Program-made: the position numbers and the translations under genes
The notes under the pieces: generated by a model
The model's database searches: none
Told to the model about the DNA's origin: nothing
The model's input: the letters and a program-made list of their open reading frames with translations, nothing else
Part shown: one piece after another, positions 36,163 through 45,880 of the stretch
Numbering within the stretch: position 1 is the first letter of the stretch
How the letters are laid out: each line of letters starts with the position of its first letter
Origin: an uncultured Alistipes sp.
Lineage (GTDB): Bacteria; Bacteroidota; Bacteroidia; Bacteroidales; Rikenellaceae
Direction: 5' to 3'
Assembly (NCBI GenBank): GCA_944326035.1
Contig: CALVCS010000003.1
Location: forward strand, 248,001-312,000
DNA: 64,000 nucleotides

Positions 36163-37317
36163 ATGAAACACTGGAAACAAATACTCTATGTGCTGTGCCT
36201 GATCGGTTTTCCGATGGGGGTCCAGGCTCAGATGGTCAAACACGTGGAGGTGTCGGCCAATCAGCCTTATGTGGATCATGTTACCCTGATGCCAGGGTCG
36301 TCCGACATGGATCTGCTGGTGAAGATTGCATTCGATGAACCGCAGAATAGCTTGACGGTCAGTCTGATTTCCTATCGGAAACTGTTCGTCTTCCAGGCTG
36401 ATGTCCGTTATTCGTCCGTCATTCGGCGCCGTCAGTTGCGGCCCGATAAGTTGCCCTATGTCGTGGCCTCGGACGAACAGGTGCGCTATCGCCTGACCAA
36501 ACCGTTGAAACGCTCGCTCCCGGAAGGGACGAAACACCGCTTCCAACGGTGGATCGAATACGAGGGTCTGCAACCCCAGCCGACCGACTATAAGATGGTC
36601 AACGATTACATCGAACAGCGGTTCGATATTCTGTATAAGGAGGCCAATGTGTCGATCACGTTACGCGATATTTTGGTCATGGAGGGTCCGTTGGCGCGCA
36701 AACATCCGCTGTATGAGCTCTTTTTTCAAACCGATTTGAACCGTACGTACGACATCACGATTCAGCGCGATCCCTGTTACGGCAAAGAGGCCGAGATTCA
36801 GGCGGCTGCCCAGCAACTGGAACATGTCAAGGCCGGTTATGCGGCCTTCAATCAACGTTTCGGACGCTCGTTGCTGCTCGGTACCTCCGACCTGAAACAG
36901 CTGTTCAACAAGATGAAATCCATGTTGTTGACCCAGTTCCCACGGCAAGAAGAGACGAATGCCTGTCCGGAAATTCAGGCCTATATCGACCAGTATAATC
37001 AATACGTGGATTCGATTCAAGCCGTTCAGGGCCGTTTCCGCGCCCCCTCGCGCTCCGGTACGCCTACGACCACCCTGGGATTGAGCGCCGATTACATCTT
37101 GACGACGGCTCGTCGCATCGATAATCAGGTCAATCGCTGGTTGTTGTCGTCGGACAAAATCGAAAAACGGGATCTGGAAACCGCCTGCCGGCAGTTGATC
37201 GATCAGGTGAGAGGGCATGTGGAGGGCGCAACGGAGATCAGTGCCAGCCAGCGTGCAGCCTTACGAATTTTCTATGAAGCGGAAAATTATTTCCGTCGGA
37301 CTTGTGTAACGCAGTGA
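36163..37317 (+). CDS. Exported T6SS-associated protein, candidate membrane-complex component
   Basis: A 384-residue protein with a signal peptide (MKHWKQILYVLCLIGFPMGVQA). The first third is beta-rich (VEVSANQPYVDHVTLMPGSSDMDLLVKIAFD); the rest is mainly helical with Gln/Arg-rich segments and a conserved-looking CYGKEAEIQAAAQQL region. There is no lipobox. I recognise no enzyme motif. By position it may take a role like TssP or TssR, periplasmic parts of the Bacteroidota T6SS membrane complex; that is an inference from context. The next gene starts after 5 bases. Confidence 0.6.
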   Translation: MKHWKQILYVLCLIGFPMGVQAQMVKHVEVSANQPYVDHVTLMPGSSDMDLLVKIAFDEPQNSLTVSLISYRKLFVFQADVRYSSVIRRRQLRPDKLPYVVASDEQVRYRLTKPLKRSLPEGTKHRFQRWIEYEGLQPQPTDYKMVNDYIEQRFDILYKEANVSITLRDILVMEGPLARKHPLYELFFQTDLNRTYDITIQRDPCYGKEAEIQAAAQQLEHVKAGYAAFNQRFGRSLLLGTSDLKQLFNKMKSMLLTQFPRQEETNACPEIQAYIDQYNQYVDSIQAVQGRFRAPSRSGTPTTTLGLSADYILTTARRIDNQVNRWLLSSDKIEKRDLETACRQLIDQVRGHVEGATEISASQRAALRIFYEAENYFRRTCVTQ

Positions 37318-37322
37318 GGGGT

Positions 37323-38174
37323 ATGGGAAAAGTCAAACATATCCGACGAAGCGGCTTCCTTCTCTTTGGGTTGTGGGGATGGATGCTCTGCTGGGGCTTT
37401 CCCGCCTGGGGACAGAGCGAGCAGGATTACTATATCGATGCCGGACAGATTCTGGAGATCGAAAGCCGGATGCTCTATTTTTATGACCAGCTGCAGGAGT
37501 TGGCCACGCAAATTCCACAGTATACGGAGGAACAACTTTCGAACGCCGATCAGCAGGTGTTGACCATCGATACTAAATGGAATACCTACTACCAGTCGCG
37601 ACAGATGGAGATTGCCGAGGACGACTCTCTGCTGCAGATCGTGGCTAACTACCAATTGGCCAAGCAAAGCGTCTTGGACTCGATTGCCAGTAAAAAGCAT
37701 TTTTACGAGGCGGAGAACCGTTTTGCCGAGGCGGAGACATTTTTCTCGACCCAGGACAGTGTCTATCAGCGTCTCTACCATACGGCGATGGAATATTCGT
37801 TGGTGAAGGCCCTGGCCCCGAAGCTCGAACAGCTCAAAGGCCGGGAACAGATGCTCGCCGGCGAAATGCAACAACAGTATGAAACCGCCAAAAGCCTGAC
37901 GCAGGAGTTTGCGTCGTTTCAGGCGCGGTTTCAGCTGCTCGAGGAGCAATACCTCACTCTGAAAAATAGATCCGAACAGATCCAGGCCCTGGAATATAAA
38001 TCCTGGCTGCAACGGATCAAAGATTATTTATACAGTTTGGCCGCCGTAGCGATGATTCTGATGTTCATCAATATGTTGCAAGCGAAGTTGAAGGTGCTGA
38101 AGCAGGCCCGCGAAAATGCCAAAAAACTGCGGGAGATGATGAACAACGATGAAACGGACTATCCGACCATCTGA
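37323..38174 (+). CDS. Exported coiled-coil protein with C-terminal membrane anchor
   Basis: A 283-residue protein with an N-terminal signal sequence (about 1-30), a long helical/coiled-coil body (about 40-225, rich in Glu, Gln, Leu), one membrane helix (236-253, YSLAAVAMILMFINML) and a basic cytoplasmic tail (KLKVLKQARENAKKLR). The topology places the coiled coil in the periplasm and anchors it in the inner membrane. It would fit a TssO/TssP-like strut of the membrane complex. I chose ATG 37323; an upstream TTG in frame overlaps the previous gene. Confidence 0.6.
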   Translation: MGKVKHIRRSGFLLFGLWGWMLCWGFPAWGQSEQDYYIDAGQILEIESRMLYFYDQLQELATQIPQYTEEQLSNADQQVLTIDTKWNTYYQSRQMEIAEDDSLLQIVANYQLAKQSVLDSIASKKHFYEAENRFAEAETFFSTQDSVYQRLYHTAMEYSLVKALAPKLEQLKGREQMLAGEMQQQYETAKSLTQEFASFQARFQLLEEQYLTLKNRSEQIQALEYKSWLQRIKDYLYSLAAVAMILMFINMLQAKLKVLKQARENAKKLREMMNNDETDYPTI

Positions 38175-38203
38175 AAATTGCCAAATTCGATAACCGTCAC
38201 GTC

Positions 38204-40633
38204 ATGATGAATCGTCGTCACCTCTTCCTCTTGTTGATGCTGTTCCTGCTGTGGGGCATGGGGAGCTGCACGCAGTTTACGTCGAACAATAAAGCCTATC
38301 AGGAGGATGTTTCGCTGAACATTCTCAGCATCGATTTCGACTCGACGTATAAGCATTTGTATGCCAATGTACAGATCAATGACAGCATTACGGCGCTCTT
38401 GTTGAATAACGATACCTCGCTGCATTTCAAAACCGAAGAGCTGATGAAGGGGAAGATGTACGATCCCCGGACGCAGCCGGTTTTGGAGGGCTATGAGAAT
38501 TTGAAAATTCAGGAACTGGCCCAATTGAATCTGGATATTTTGGTGTTGGCGGATCTGACACTGGACTCGGTGGAGGTGGCGAATCAGCAGCGCATCATCC
38601 GTAATCTGGAGAAACTCTTTACATACAATACCTTCCGGATCGCTTTTATGGAGGGTCCGCAGGTTTCGGAAACGATGGAGGCGACCGATTATGTGCTGGA
38701 TAACTATTTCAAGGCGGTGTCAGCCGACAAATATCTTTACCGTTCCATGTTGTCGAAACTCGAGGAGCTGCACCGGGATACGGTTCCTGCTACGCCGCTC
38801 TCGCGGCCGGATACGCTTGTACAGCGTCCTGCGCAGAAGGTGCTGATCGTCTTTTCGGACGGGAAGGTGTATGATGCGGATAACGCCCCGCTGGATCCGA
38901 AATACTTCACGCTACAACGCGAATTGACCCAGGAGGCGGACTCCCTGCTCGGGCTGTCGGTGTTTTATGTTCATCTGTCGCCGTCGTCCGCGACGACGCC
39001 GGGGGGCGCGCTCTCGGGGGGCGTGTTGCCGACGGATGAAGAGTCTAAAAATTTGTTGACGCTGTTGTGTCAGAAGACCGGCGGCAAGTACCTGGAGGCC
39101 GTGGATCCCAATCAGGTCGTCAACGATATCGTCAATCAGTTCAATCCCGATAAGGCGGATTATCGGTTTACGTTTGTCAATCCCGACTTTAAGATCTATC
39201 GCGGGATGGAACGTACCCTGCAGATTGCTTGTTATGCGGGAGATAGCCTGATCGCGTCCGATTATCTGAACTACAATGCGGGGAGTGTCTATAACCCGGT
39301 GATCATCAATGGGCTGTCGACGTTTCAGGTGATTGTACAGGGGGGATTGTTGGGGTTGTTGACGATCGGTTTGCTCTATCTCTTCTTTCAGTTTATCCTG
39401 CCGGCGATCCGCTACTTCGTCTTTAAACGAAAATACGTTACGCGGTATACGCATAAGAATATGAGCTATAACGGGATCTTGGTCGATCAGTCCTGTTATT
39501 TCTGTAAGGCGCCGTTTGTCGAGGGCGATGAGATTGTGGTGAAATGCCAGCATGTGATGCACAAATCCTGCTGGGACGAGAACGAATACAAATGCCCCGA
39601 ATATGGCCGCAACTGCAAACACGGCAGTCACTACTACAACCGGACGAATCTGCTGGATGCTCGTAACGCTTCGTTTTATTTCTCGTGGATTCTGGCCGGG
39701 GCATTTGCCGGGTTGATCGCCTGGATCTGTTTTACGGCCAACGCCCACTATAACGACAATCTGTTCCTGGTCAAGCTGATCCATTTGATCTTCAACATCG
39801 ATCCCCAGTCGTCACAGGCCTCGAAGCTGATGGAAGAATATGGCAATCACCTCTTCTATCTGCCTTTCTATGGCATGAATATCGGGTTCTTCCTGACGCT
39901 GTCGTTGAGCTTGCTCACCAGCCATGGACGGTGGCTCTGGAAACGATCCCTGGTGGTGGGGGCCAAATCCATTGTGGGGGGAATCTTCGGTTATGTCTCC
40001 TTCTTTTTCGGATGCCTGCTTTCGATCTCGTTGAACTTTAGCGACAACTCGTTCCTGATCGATTGGATCCCTTGGATGCTCAGCGGTTTCCTGATCGCCT
40101 TCGTCGTGGCCTATGGCACCGATATCAAACTGAAAAAGGCGTTGGTGGGAGCTGCCATCTCGATTGTGTTCGGTTTGGGATCCATGTATTTGTGGTCGTT
40201 CGCCTTTAGTGCGCAGATCGATACCCGGGAGTTTCTGCTGTTGAGTTACATGATCTATTGCATCGGGTTTGCGGTCAGTGTAGCGGCCACCAGTCCGAAG
40301 TCGGAACGCTATTTCCTGCGGGTAGAGGGCCCGATCAAAGAGATGGATATTGCCGTCTATAAGTGGATGAATGCCGCGATGCGAAACAAACGGGTGTTGA
40401 TCGGGAAATCTGTCAATTGCGATTTGCAGATGTCGTGGGATATTACCAGTCCCATCGCGCCGGAACAGGCAGAGGTACGGATGATCAATGGCTATCTCTA
40501 CCTGATTGCGCTGGAAGAGGGGGTGATGTTCGATAAAAAACCGCTGAAACCGAACCTAAAAAAACGCCTGTATCACGGGTCGAAGTTCCTCATTGGGAAA
40601 ACGACCTTTACGTACATTGAAAAGGATTTGTAG
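38204..40633 (+). CDS. vWA-like / RING-H2-like / polytopic membrane / FHA-like protein of the T6SS
   Basis: An 809-residue multidomain protein. An N-terminal export signal with possible lipobox (GSC, C22) precedes a vWA-like domain (about 110-330, ILVLADLTLDSVE and KVLIVFSDGKVYDAD). A membrane helix (about 375-405) is followed by basic FKRKY, so the next part is cytoplasmic: C431, C434, C448, H450, H453, C456, C464 and C471, the spacing of a RING-H2 zinc finger except that the final pair is C-x6-C rather than C-x2-C. Six more membrane helices follow (about 480-700), then an FHA-like C-terminus (RVLIGKSVNCDLQM ... GSKFLIGKTTFTYI, about 728-809). The RING would be the E3-type partner of the E2 nearby. 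It may also be the TssN-like inner-membrane core. Confidence 0.7.
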   Translation: MMNRRHLFLLLMLFLLWGMGSCTQFTSNNKAYQEDVSLNILSIDFDSTYKHLYANVQINDSITALLLNNDTSLHFKTEELMKGKMYDPRTQPVLEGYENLKIQELAQLNLDILVLADLTLDSVEVANQQRIIRNLEKLFTYNTFRIAFMEGPQVSETMEATDYVLDNYFKAVSADKYLYRSMLSKLEELHRDTVPATPLSRPDTLVQRPAQKVLIVFSDGKVYDADNAPLDPKYFTLQRELTQEADSLLGLSVFYVHLSPSSATTPGGALSGGVLPTDEESKNLLTLLCQKTGGKYLEAVDPNQVVNDIVNQFNPDKADYRFTFVNPDFKIYRGMERTLQIACYAGDSLIASDYLNYNAGSVYNPVIINGLSTFQVIVQGGLLGLLTIGLLYLFFQFILPAIRYFVFKRKYVTRYTHKNMSYNGILVDQSCYFCKAPFVEGDEIVVKCQHVMHKSCWDENEYKCPEYGRNCKHGSHYYNRTNLLDARNASFYFSWILAGAFAGLIAWICFTANAHYNDNLFLVKLIHLIFNIDPQSSQASKLMEEYGNHLFYLPFYGMNIGFFLTLSLSLLTSHGRWLWKRSLVVGAKSIVGGIFGYVSFFFGCLLSISLNFSDNSFLIDWIPWMLSGFLIAFVVAYGTDIKLKKALVGAAISIVFGLGSMYLWSFAFSAQIDTREFLLLSYMIYCIGFAVSVAATSPKSERYFLRVEGPIKEMDIAVYKWMNAAMRNKRVLIGKSVNCDLQMSWDITSPIAPEQAEVRMINGYLYLIALEEGVMFDKKPLKPNLKKRLYHGSKFLIGKTTFTYIEKDL

Positions 40634-41043
40634 GCTTTTCTTTCCGCCGTCTTTCCCTTCGTGAATCGGCAAAAGCCCCGTCGGGGCTTAGCAAGGCGAC
40701 AGGGTTGCGATAGAATCTGCCAGAAGGGGAGTGTAAGGATCCCCTGTCTGTCCGAATGATCCAAATAGCGGGGGCGCCTGGATTGCCTGGGGCGTTTGAA
40801 TTGCCTGGATCGCCTGTCGTCTGGGCCCTCAGCGGTCTGCCGGTCTGGACTATTGGGACCGTCAGCTGTCAACCGTTTGGGCTATCGGGGACATCTAAGT
40901 TGTCTGGATCCTCTGGGAGGGTTACGTTGTCTGGGTCTGGATCGTCTGGATCTTTGGGGTTCTAAGTTTTCTGGGTCGGTTGCCGTCAGGGTTGTCTAAA
41001 TTGTCTGGGCGGTCCGGAGAGTTTGTGGATCGGGCGGTTAAGA
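40634..41043. other. Gene-free stretch with degenerate GTCTGG repeats
   Basis: Four hundred bases between the T6SS end and the mtaD-like gene. From about 40770 to 41030 the sequence is a degenerate low-order repeat based on TTGTCTGGATC and TGGATCGCCTG (for example near 40804, 40900, 40930, 40945 and 40997). The open frames on the plus strand are Leu/Ser/Gly repeats with no family motif and are not called. Confidence 0.6.
40671..40689 (-). terminator. Possible terminator for the mtaD-his transcript
   Basis: Stem AAGCCCC / GGGGCTT (40673-40679 and 40683-40689) with a 3-base loop; on the minus strand it ends in TTTT. It lies about 355 bases beyond the mtaD-like stop, with only repeats between. 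Confidence 0.5.
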
Positions 41044-42378
41044 TCAGGCGTGCAGACGGGATTCGATGGCGCGGACGCAGCGCGAGGCTTCGGCGCGGAG
41101 AGCATCTAAAGAGTGGCCGCAGAACTGACCTTCCCGCACGACAATTTTTCCTTGGACAATGACGGTTTCCACATCGGAGGCTTTGGCACTGTAAGCCAGA
41201 TTGGCGATCCAGTCGTGGCAGGGCGTCAGGTGAGCCCGACGGGTGTCGATCAACAGCAGGTCGGCACGTGCTCCGGGCACGATGATGCCCAATTCATCGG
41301 CCATCCCGAGGGCGCGAGCCCCTTCGACGGTCGCCATCTGCAAGGTTTCATAAGCGGTCAGAGCACAAGGATCTCCGGTTGCGACCTTTTGCAGCAAGGA
41401 GCCGGTCCGCATCTCTTCCCACATATCCAGGTCATTGTTGGACGAAGGTCCGTCGGTGCCGAATCCGACCGTCACGCCCTGTGCCCGCATCCGGGTGACC
41501 GGAGCGATTCCGCTGGCCAGTTTCATGTTGCTGTGCGGGTTATGGGCCACGGTGACCCCATACTGACGGAAAATCGCCATGTCGGAATCGTTCACGTAGA
41601 CACAATGCGCCGCTAAGGTCGGGTATTCGAACAGCCCGATGTCGCGCAAATATTCGGTCGGTGTTTTGCCGTAGGTTTCGCGAATGATCCGCTGTTCGTC
41701 TTGGGTCTCGCTCACATGGATGTGCAGCCCGACACTGAAACGTTCACAGAGCCCCAGCGCTTTTTTCAGGGTGTCGGGTGGACAGGTGTAGGGAGCGTGA
41801 GGGGCGATGCGAACCTGAATGAGGTCATCGGTCTTTAAGGTCGGATCTTGCAGAATACGCAGAGCCTCCGGTTCGAACGTATCATAATTGCTGCCGACGA
41901 ACGTCGGACAGATAACCCCCCGGATACCGCTTTCGCGGGCTGCCCGAATCACCTCGTCGGCGTGCCAATACATGTCGACAAAGGTGGTTGTTCCGCCCAG
42001 CAGCATTTCGGCAATCCCCAGACGGGCTCCCCAATACACGTCTTCAGCCGTCATTTTCGCTTCGAACGGCCAGATCTTCTCGTTCAGCCACGGCATCAGA
42101 GCCATATCGTCGGCATACCCGCGTAGAAGGGTCATTGACACGTGATTGTGCAGGTTGATCAAACCCGGCATCAGGATACGGTCTGTGCCGTCGAGGATCG
42201 TCAGGTCATCGGCATGTATTTGCCGGAAGAGCCGTTCTTCCTCCCGAACCGCTTCGGAGGGGCCGGCGAACAGAATCCGTCCGTCGGAGATCCCGACCGT
42301 TCCGGTATAATATTTCGAGGTGTCGGCGGCCGAGGCCGTCATGGGCAGGACTGTTGCCCCCACAATCAGGATAGACAT
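41044..42378 (-). CDS. mtaD: Amidohydrolase, 5'-methylthioadenosine/S-adenosylhomocysteine deaminase type
   Basis: A 444-residue metal-dependent hydrolase of the cytosine-deaminase-like class. Seen are the metal HxH (H77, H79 in NLHNHV), HIHVSE, the conserved EMLLGGTTTFVDMYWH, and GTDGPSSNNDLDMWEEM, all typical of MTA/SAH deaminases that convert MTA or SAH to the inosyl forms. Specificity within the family cannot be fixed from sequence; guanine or other nucleobase deaminases share the motifs. It lies downstream of rpiB on the same strand and may be read through from the his operon. Confidence 0.85.
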   Translation of the reverse strand: MSILIVGATVLPMTASAADTSKYYTGTVGISDGRILFAGPSEAVREEERLFRQIHADDLTILDGTDRILMPGLINLHNHVSMTLLRGYADDMALMPWLNEKIWPFEAKMTAEDVYWGARLGIAEMLLGGTTTFVDMYWHADEVIRAARESGIRGVICPTFVGSNYDTFEPEALRILQDPTLKTDDLIQVRIAPHAPYTCPPDTLKKALGLCERFSVGLHIHVSETQDEQRIIRETYGKTPTEYLRDIGLFEYPTLAAHCVYVNDSDMAIFRQYGVTVAHNPHSNMKLASGIAPVTRMRAQGVTVGFGTDGPSSNNDLDMWEEMRTGSLLQKVATGDPCALTAYETLQMATVEGARALGMADELGIIVPGARADLLLIDTRRAHLTPCHDWIANLAYSAKASDVETVIVQGKIVVREGQFCGHSLDALRAEASRCVRAIESRLHA

Positions 42379-42467
42379 GTGTCAGGATGCTTGAAGTGAG
42401 TTTTTGTCCGGCCTCGGCCGCCGGAAGCTGTCGGCGAGGCTGGACGTGAATGGCTGAGCGATACGGG

Positions 42468-42917
42468 TTATTTTCGGGGGATCGGAATCTTGTCGATGCG
42501 ACGTTGATGACGCCCGCCTTCGAACGAGGTATTCAGAAACTGATCCACAATCTGGATGGCTTCGTCATGGGTCACATAACGGGCCGGCAGCGTACATACA
42601 TTGGCGTCGTTATGGGCACGGGCCAGCATGGCAATTTCCGGATTCCAGCACAAAGCCGACCGGATGCCTTGGTGTTTGTTGAGGGTCATGTTGATGCCGT
42701 TTCCGCTGCCGCACATGGCCAGTCCACGGGGCAGTTCCCCTTGTTCGATGGCTTCGGCCAACGGATGGGCATAGTCGGGATAGTCGGTGCTTTCGGGACT
42801 CGAGGTGCCGAAGTCGTGCACGTCGAACCCTTTGGACTGGAGGTATCCGACCAGAAACTCTTTGAGTTCATAGCCGGCGTGATCGCTGGCGATACCGATT
42901 TTTTTGTTCTCTGTCAT
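42468..42917 (-). CDS. rpiB: Ribose 5-phosphate isomerase B
   Basis: A 149-residue RpiB interconverting ribose 5-phosphate and ribulose 5-phosphate. The start KIGIASDHAGYELKE holds the phosphate-binding Asp-His; the active-site loop is C69 with GSGNGINM following; HNDANVCTLPAR and GRHQRRI are the C-terminal phosphate site. It lies 73 bases after hisIE. Ribose 5-phosphate feeds PRPP, the first substrate of histidine synthesis, so the neighbourhood makes sense. Confidence 0.96.
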   Translation of the reverse strand: MTENKKIGIASDHAGYELKEFLVGYLQSKGFDVHDFGTSSPESTDYPDYAHPLAEAIEQGELPRGLAMCGSGNGINMTLNKHQGIRSALCWNPEIAMLARAHNDANVCTLPARYVTHDEAIQIVDQFLNTSFEGGRHQRRIDKIPIPRK

Positions 42918-42990
42918 AGGTTTCGTTTTAGGGTAATACCGAGAAAACGGACCGGACCCCTCGCAGAATCCGGTCGGTTTTCAGCGGAGA

Positions 42991-43589
42991 TTATTTGTGT
43001 CGGCGGGCCAACTCTTCTTCTAGGTCTTTGATCGAAAGGCCTTGATTTTCGAGCAGCACCAGCAGGTGATAGATCAGGTCGGAGGCTTCGTATACCAGGT
43101 CGGGATTGTTGTTGTCCACGGCTTCGATGACCGTTTCGACGGCCTCTTCGCCAACTTTCTGGGCAATTTTTTTGACCCCTTTGGTGAACAGCTTGGTGGT
43201 ATAGGAACCGTCGGGCATGTCGCGGTGACGCTGTTGGATCACCTCCTGCAGGGTGCCGATAAATCCTTCATTGACCCGACCGCCGAAGCAACTGTGACTG
43301 CCGGTATGGCAGACGGGACCGGCCGGTTCGACCCGGATCAACAGGGTGTCGTTGTCACAATCTTTGGCGATGCTGCGCACCGTCAGAAAGTTGCCGCTGG
43401 TTTCGCCTTTGGTCCACAGACGGCCTTTGGTCCGGCTGTAAAAGGTGACACGGCCTTCGGCGACGGTCTTTTCGTAGGCTTCGGCGTTCATGTATCCGAG
43501 CATAAGTACCTGGCGGGTACGGTCGTCCTGAATGATGGCCGGAATCAATCCGTCAGCGTTTTTCTGAGTGTCTAATTCTGAAAACTGTA

Positions 43590-43593
<4 letters not shown>
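42991..43593 (-). CDS. hisI: Bifunctional phosphoribosyl-AMP cyclohydrolase / phosphoribosyl-ATP pyrophosphatase
   Basis: A 200-residue HisIE fusion carrying steps 2 and 3 of histidine synthesis. Residues 1-105 are HisI with the [12 protein letters not shown] block and zinc cysteines in CDNDTLL and CHTGSHSC. Residues 110-200 are HisE with [18 protein letters not shown]. It is the last his gene; its start overlaps the hisF stop by 4 bases. Confidence 0.97.
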
Positions 43594-44345
<752 letters not shown>

Positions 44346-44373
44346 GAGGGTAAGGGTGCTGTGTCAGATCGGG

Positions 44374-45108
44374 TTATCCCCGACTGGCATATTCGTTTTT
44401 GAGTTGATCCAGCGTGATGCGACCTTCGTAGAGGGCTTTCCCGACGATGACGCTGCGCAGTCCCAGGGCATCGAGTCGCTGAATGTCGGACCAGGCGCTG
44501 ATGCCCCCGCTCACGGTGATGTCGATCTGCGGGAAACGGCTCTGGAGCGTGGTGTATAGGGTTTCGGTCGGCCCCTGCAACATGCCGTCTTTGGCGATAT
44601 CGGTGCAGATGACCTGGCTCAATCCGGCCTCTTGGAACTGTTCGATCAGCTCTTCCACCCCGAGGGTCGAGGCTTCGGTCCAGCCATGGATGGCGATGCG
44701 GCCGTCACGGGTGTCAGCGCCCAGGATCATGCGTTCGGGACCGAACCGCTTGATCCAGCCGATGAAGGCCTGCGGGTTACGTACGGCGATACTGCCGCAG
44801 ATGGCCCGGTCGGCTCCGGCGTCGAAGACCTTTTCCAGGGCGTCCGTACTTTTGATGCCCCCGCCATACTGGATACTCAGTGACGTATGGTCGGCGATAC
44901 GGCGCAAAACGGCCAGATTCATCGGCTCAGAGGCCTTGGCTCCATCCAGATCGACCAGGTGCAGACGATGCAGTCCGGCCTCTTCATACCGTAGGGCCGC
45001 TTCCAGCGGGTCATGGTAGTAAGCCGTTTTGCGGGCATAGTCGCCTTGGGTCAGGCGGACGCATTCGCCTCCGATCAGGTCGATGGCAGGGATGATTTCT
45101 ATCTTCAT
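44374..45108 (-). CDS. hisA: ProFAR isomerase
   Basis: A 244-residue TIM barrel isomerising ProFAR to PRFAR. Catalytic D10 (IPAIDL) and D132 (LGADTRD) and the phosphate loops (YGGGIK, VSGGIS) are visible. ATG 45108 was chosen; the frame extends 20 codons upstream but those residues lack homology and overlap a -7 box. Confidence 0.97.
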   Translation of the reverse strand: MKIEIIPAIDLIGGECVRLTQGDYARKTAYYHDPLEAALRYEEAGLHRLHLVDLDGAKASEPMNLAVLRRIADHTSLSIQYGGGIKSTDALEKVFDAGADRAICGSIAVRNPQAFIGWIKRFGPERMILGADTRDGRIAIHGWTEASTLGVEELIEQFQEAGLSQVICTDIAKDGMLQGPTETLYTTLQSRFPQIDITVSGGISAWSDIQRLDALGLRSVIVGKALYEGRITLDQLKNEYASRG

Positions 45109-45129
45109 AGTGACTTCTGTATCGAATAA

Positions 45130-45137
45130 CAAAGGTA
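45130..45137 (-). promoter_or_regulatory. Possible internal promoter before hisA
   Basis: TACCTTTG on the minus strand is an exact TAnnTTTG match in the 82-base hisH-hisA gap, 21 bases upstream of hisA. No TTG is at the right distance, so this is tentative. Confidence 0.35.
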
Positions 45138-45190
45138 ATGATTTCGGGCTTTCTCTGGCCCTTGCCAACCGGTTTCGAGCGGACGAAAAG

Positions 45191-45772
45191 CTATAATTTC
45201 AGAAAATTCTGCAGCAGACGTTCTCCGACCGAAGCGCTTTTCTCGGGATGGAATTGCGTTCCGAAGAAGTTATCCTTGGCGATCGCGGCGCTGAACGGAT
45301 AGCCGTATTCGGTGATGGCGATGGTGTCGTCGTTGAGGGTCGGGGCGAACGAATGGACATAGTAAACGTAGGCGCCCTCCTCAATACCGTCGAACAGCGG
45401 GGTGCGAAGGTGGGTGAGGCTGTTCCAGCCCATGTGGGGCACTTTGAGGCCGGGGAGGTCGAATTTACGAACCTCGTTGTCGAAAATGCCGAGGCATTCG
45501 GTGTCGTTCTCTTCGCTGTGGCGACAGAGTAACTGAACCCCGATGCAGATGCCCAACACCGGTTGGGTCAGTGAGCGGATCACCTCGATCAACCCTCGTT
45601 CGCGCAGTTTGGCCATGGCGGAGGAGGCTTCCCCCACGCCGGGCAACAGCACCCGGTCGGCGGAACGGATCTCTGCAGGGGAGGAGGTGATCGTATATTC
45701 GGCGCCCAATCGTCCCAGCGCATTGGCTACGGAGCGCAGATTGCCGGTATCGTAATCGATGACTGCTATCAT
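45191..45772 (-). CDS. hisH: Imidazole glycerol phosphate synthase glutaminase subunit
   Basis: A 193-residue class I glutamine amidotransferase supplying ammonia to HisF. The triad C76 (GICIGVQLL), H175 and E177 (FHPEKS) is complete. The nucleophile elbow has Ile and Val where Leu and Met are commoner. The gap to hisB is 108 bases. Confidence 0.97.
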   Translation of the reverse strand: MIAVIDYDTGNLRSVANALGRLGAEYTITSSPAEIRSADRVLLPGVGEASSAMAKLRERGLIEVIRSLTQPVLGICIGVQLLCRHSEENDTECLGIFDNEVRKFDLPGLKVPHMGWNSLTHLRTPLFDGIEEGAYVYYVHSFAPTLNDDTIAITEYGYPFSAAIAKDNFFGTQFHPEKSASVGERLLQNFLKL

Positions 45773-45880
45773 GGTGTTTCGGTTTATGGGGTGCTGTGGA
45801 TCGTCTTTTTTAGAGCGAGCGGGGAGAGGGTAGACCCGCTACTCTGTGGCGGACAGACCGCAGAGACCCCGTTGCGGTGG

